A stretch of DNA of 64,000 nucleotides. It comes from Nocardioides campestrisoli. GTDB lineage: Bacteria > Actinomycetota > Actinomycetes > Propionibacteriales > Nocardioidaceae. The DNA is taken from NCBI RefSeq assembly GCF_013624435.2, contig NZ_CP061768.1:3624001-3688000 (forward strand), given 5' to 3'. The position numbers were made by a program, and so were the translations under genes. Every line of letters starts with the position of its first letter. Position 1 is the first letter of the stretch. A model generated the notes under the pieces. The model did no database searches and had not been told where the DNA came from. It saw nothing but the letters and a program-made list of their open reading frames with translations. Below, piece after piece: positions 63,430 through 64,000 of this stretch.

Positions 63430-64000
63430 GACCCATCGGGCCCTGGCAGCGCGGCTCGACCAGGCCGAGCGGGCCCACTCGATGAGGGATCCGCACGAGG
63501 GCTACCCCGCCGTCGACACCTTCCTGACGATGGCGGCGCGGCACACCGCCGCGAGCCACGCCGTGCTGGTCCCCGCGGCCCGGCGCAAGCTGGACCACGG
63601 GCAGGAGATGGCGCGCGAGCTGGTCGAGGAGAGCCGCCGGTTCGAGCTGACGCTCAACCAGGTGAAGGCCAAGCTCTACGGGTCGCCGTACGCGCAGCGC
63701 CGGAGCTGGCGGTCGCTGTGGTCCGACGTACGCCGGGAGTTCGAGTACGTCTCCCGGATGGAGGAGCGGGTGGCCGGGGAGCTCGCTGCCAGCCGGGTCG
63801 ACGAGGACCCCGACTGGAGCGCGATGCTCTACCGGGTCGAGCTGCACGGCCCGGCCCGCCCACTGCCGTGGATCCCGAACCGGGGCGTCCACGGGCACCT
63901 GGCCCGGACGCTGGCCGCCCGGGTCGACGGCTGGGCGGAGGGCTGGTGGGCCACCGAGCCGCGCACGCTGGCACCGGACCCGGACGAAGAGCCCCAGCCC
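63401..64000 (+). CDS. HHE/hemerythrin-like helical protein, cut by window end
   Basis: An open frame of 200 codons running off the window. HTRETHRALAARL and HTAASHAVLVPAARRKL, with more His/Glu in LDHGQEMARELVEES, resemble the helix motifs of HHE cation-binding proteins, but the His spacing is not a full match. The later half (LHGPARPLPWIPNRGVHGHL) is not typical, so it may be a different helical family. GGGAGG 8 bases before the ATG supports the start. GTGAC/GTCAC inverted repeat (63,373-63,386) precedes it. Confidence 0.6.
   Translation, partial: MDTLLPHTRETHRALAARLDQAERAHSMRDPHEGYPAVDTFLTMAARHTAASHAVLVPAARRKLDHGQEMARELVEESRRFELTLNQVKAKLYGSPYAQRRSWRSLWSDVRREFEYVSRMEERVAGELAASRVDEDPDWSAMLYRVELHGPARPLPWIPNRGVHGHLARTLAARVDGWAEGWWATEPRTLAPDPDEEPQP

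Overview
The window reads as chromosome of a high-GC actinobacterium, most likely Nocardioidaceae (Nocardioides-like). Evidence: GC-rich third codon positions throughout, many GTG starts, tight 4-base gene overlaps, actinobacterial marker genes (lsr2, disA/radA, clpC, bS22, DUF3180, a BldN/RsbN-type sigma/anti-sigma pair, a possible ClgR operator). The genus is inference. Almost every base is coding; no rRNA, tRNA, insertion sequence, prophage or CRISPR array was seen.

Layout. (A) 1-12.6 kb: BldN-like ECF sigma factor and RsbN-like anti-sigma, then acyltransferase, SDR epimerase, ribosomal bS22, a BldC/BdtA-type HTH protein, AcuC deacetylase, general stress protein, proC, proline dehydrogenase, an ABC-2 exporter, sugar isomerase, Ppx/GppA and a Cys-rich unknown. 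From memory this follows the M. tuberculosis Rv0495c-Rv0502 order with insertions. (B) 12.6-15.1 kb: VOC protein, methyltransferase, LacI regulator. (C) 15.2-28.8 kb: radA, disA, membrane protein, mutY, clpC, lsr2, then coaX-nadC-nadB-panD-panC-DUF2520 (NAD and CoA precursors). (D) 28.9-37.8 kb: an accessory block with two glycosyltransferases, a sulfotransferase, a PAP2/AUR1-like enzyme, an osmoprotectant ABC importer and a double-GNAT protein. (E) 37.8-48.4 kb: coiled-coil membrane protein, DUF3180, folK-folB-folP-folE-ftsH, hpt, tilS, metalloprotease, dacB, ppa. C plus E follow the Rv3585-Rv3628 backbone, which D interrupts. (F) 48.4-64 kb: an ECF41 sigma factor with its AhpD-like partner, hydrolase and acyl-CoA dehydrogenase/oxidase, a second sulfotransferase, RipA-like NlpC/P60 hydrolase, second PAP2 protein, a TPP-riboswitch-controlled thiBPQ importer, a third sulfotransferase, an HSL-type esterase, a membrane protein and a truncated HHE-like gene.

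The most striking signal is regulatory. Many genes have a TANNNT -10 box 6-8 bases before the start codon, so they are probably leaderless. In six cases the TAG stop codon of the upstream gene is itself the first half of the next transcript's -10 box (8,546; 38,451; 44,129; 46,225; 56,194; 60,067). Two divergent pairs share or interlock their -10 elements (35,649-35,671 and 61,030-61,039). Other specific predictions are a ClgR-like operator before clpC, an ECF41-type promoter before the AhpD-like gene, an AT-rich lsr2 promoter region, and paired GTCACA motifs before the NlpC/P60 gene. All promoter calls come from reading the sequence and no transcription data were available.
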